This document shows positions 5,192 to 6,536 of a stretch of DNA of 6,536 nt, piece by piece (position 1 is the first letter of the stretch; each line of letters opens with the position of its first letter). This DNA comes from an uncultured Oscillospiraceae bacterium (GTDB taxonomy: Bacteria > Bacillota > Clostridia > Oscillospirales > Ruminococcaceae), in assembly GCA_910578255.1 (NCBI GenBank), contig CAJTQM010000006.1, positions 30,130 to 36,665 of the forward strand, read 5' to 3'. Position numbers and translations under genes: made by a program. The notes under the pieces are model-generated. The model made no database searches. It saw nothing but the letters and a program-made list of their open reading frames with translations, and had not been told where the DNA came from.

Positions 5192-6536
5192 ATGCCAAAG
5201 GAAGATAAGACCCAGGGTCAGCTGCTGGAGGAGCAGCTTTTGATGAAACCCCAAAACGGCGGGGAGTCGCTTTCGCCGGAGCAGATTGCCCAGGCGGACG
5301 CATTCTGCGAAGGGTATAAGGCATTTTTAAAGTATGCCAAGACCGAGCGGGAGGCGGTAGCCCAGACGATCAAAATCTTGCAGGATCACGGCTACGTGGA
5401 ATTTGATCCGGAGAAAAAATACCTGCCGGGCGATAAGGTTTATTACAACAATCGGGGAAAGGCGCTGTGCTTCGCCACCATCGGCACCCGTTCGATGAAG
5501 GAGGGCATTCGCCTGGTGGCCTCCCATATCGACTCTCCGCGGGTGGACATAAAGCCGAATCCCCTTTACGAGGACGCGGAGATCGGTTACTTTAAAACCC
5601 ACTATTACGGCGGCATCCGAAAATACCAATGGACGGCGATCCCCCTGTCCTTACACGGCGTAATCGTCAAAAAAGGCGGGGAGACAGTGACCGTTTCCAT
5701 CGGCGACGAGCCAGGCGACCCGGTGTTCTCCTTCACCGATCTGCTGCCCCATTTAAGCAAGGATCAGGACGCACGCAAGCTAGGCGACGGCGTGCGCGGG
5801 GAAGAACTCAATATCGTGATCGGTTCCCGGCCCTTCCGGGACGACAAGGCCAGCCAGAAGGTGAAGCTGGCCATCGCCAAAATCCTGTTCGATCAATACG
5901 GTGTGGTGGAAAGCGACTTCCAGTCCGCCGATTTGCAGGCGGTACCGGCGTTTGCCCCCCAGGATGTGGGGCTTGACCGCAGCATGGTCGGCGCTTACGG
6001 GCAGGACGACAAGGTCTGCGCCTACACCTCACTGATGGCGGCCATTGAGGCCGAAACGCCCGAATATACCCACGTAACGGTGATGGCCGACAAGGAAGAG
6101 GTGGGCTCCCCCGGCGCGACGGGAATGGGCTCGGATTATTTTGTGTACTTTATCAGCGATTTGGCAAAGCCCTATGGGATTGAGGGGCGCACGGTGCTCA
6201 GTCACACCAAATGCCTTTCGGCGGACGTAAACTGCGCGTTCGATCCGTCCTTCCCGGATGTGGCGGAGCGGCGCAACATCGCCTATGTCAATCACGGAAC
6301 GGTGTTGACCAAATACACCGGCTCCCGGGGTAAGGGCGGCTGCAACGAGGCGACGGCTGAGTTTATGGGTTTTGTGCGGGATCTATTCGATGGGGAAGGG
6401 GTTCTTTGGCAAACCGGCGAAATCGGCAAGGTGGATCAGGGCGGCGGCGGAACCGTTGCGGTGGAGATTTCCAAGCACAACGCGGATGTTGTGGACATCG
6501 GCGTGCCGGTACTGTCCATGCACTCGCCGTTCGAAC
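5192..6536 (+). CDS. M18-family metallo-aminopeptidase, C-terminus outside window
   Basis: The frame is open from ATG 5192 to the right edge (448 codons plus one base). AAGGAGG (5178-5184) lies 7 nt upstream. M18 enzymes are cytosolic di-zinc aminopeptidases that remove N-terminal residues from peptides. Matching metal and catalytic positions are visible in the family order. They are His112 in ASHIDSPRVD, Asp272 or Asp273 in GQDDKVCAYTS, the acidic pair Glu302-Glu303 in KEEVGSPGATG, Asp345 in SADVNCAFDP, and His444 in SMHSPFE at the very end. Family members are about 430-480 residues long, so only a short tail should be missing. The specific substrate preference (leucyl, aspartyl or other) cannot be read from sequence. 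A 62-bp gap follows the lytic transglycosylase gene. Confidence 0.93.
   Translation, partial: MPKEDKTQGQLLEEQLLMKPQNGGESLSPEQIAQADAFCEGYKAFLKYAKTEREAVAQTIKILQDHGYVEFDPEKKYLPGDKVYYNNRGKALCFATIGTRSMKEGIRLVASHIDSPRVDIKPNPLYEDAEIGYFKTHYYGGIRKYQWTAIPLSLHGVIVKKGGETVTVSIGDEPGDPVFSFTDLLPHLSKDQDARKLGDGVRGEELNIVIGSRPFRDDKASQKVKLAIAKILFDQYGVVESDFQSADLQAVPAFAPQDVGLDRSMVGAYGQDDKVCAYTSLMAAIEAETPEYTHVTVMADKEEVGSPGATGMGSDYFVYFISDLAKPYGIEGRTVLSHTKCLSADVNCAFDPSFPDVAERRNIAYVNHGTVLTKYTGSRGKGGCNEATAEFMGFVRDLFDGEGVLWQTGEIGKVDQGGGGTVAVEISKHNADVVDIGVPVLSMHSPFE

Overview
The window reads as ordinary chromosome of a Gram-positive, moderately GC-rich Clostridia-type bacterium, most likely in the Oscillospirales/Ruminococcaceae. 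That placement is an inference. It rests on the strong AGGAGG-type ribosome binding sites, a DUF951 (YyzM-like) gene next to prfA, a Sua5-type threonylcarbamoyl-AMP synthase like Bacillus YwlC, a multi-S1-domain protein and a clostridial-style coaE / lytic transglycosylase pair. No phage, plasmid, transposase, CRISPR, tRNA or rRNA sequence was seen.

Left part (1-1215, minus strand): the 5' portion of a gene for a protein with at least three S1 RNA-binding repeats runs off the left edge. Upstream of it, in the same direction, is a small uncharacterised gene of 108 codons.

Middle (1216-1552): a 337-bp divergent intergenic region holds a dense array of inverted repeats. The heptamer ATTATAC or its complement GTATAAT occurs seven times within 212 bp. 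Two copies of a 40-bp palindromic unit differ at a single base, and compact GC-rich hairpins lie between and beside them. All three plus-strand GTATAAT arms sit in TGGTATAAT, an extended -10 box, so the array probably supplies promoters as well as structure. This is the one part of the window that ordinary gene content does not explain.

Right part (1553-6536, plus strand): six tightly spaced genes, likely one or two transcription units. They encode a DUF951 protein (TTG start), peptide chain release factor 1 (prfA), Sua5-type L-threonylcarbamoyladenylate synthase (2-bp gap), dephospho-CoA kinase (coaE), a membrane-anchored or secreted lytic transglycosylase (1-bp overlap with coaE), and an M18-family metallo-aminopeptidase cut off at the right edge. 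The first three named enzymes serve translation termination, the tRNA t6A modification and coenzyme A synthesis. The last two serve cell-wall turnover and peptide degradation. The grouping looks like a housekeeping operon, not a dedicated pathway. The release-factor methylase gene prmC, a common partner of prfA, is not in the window.
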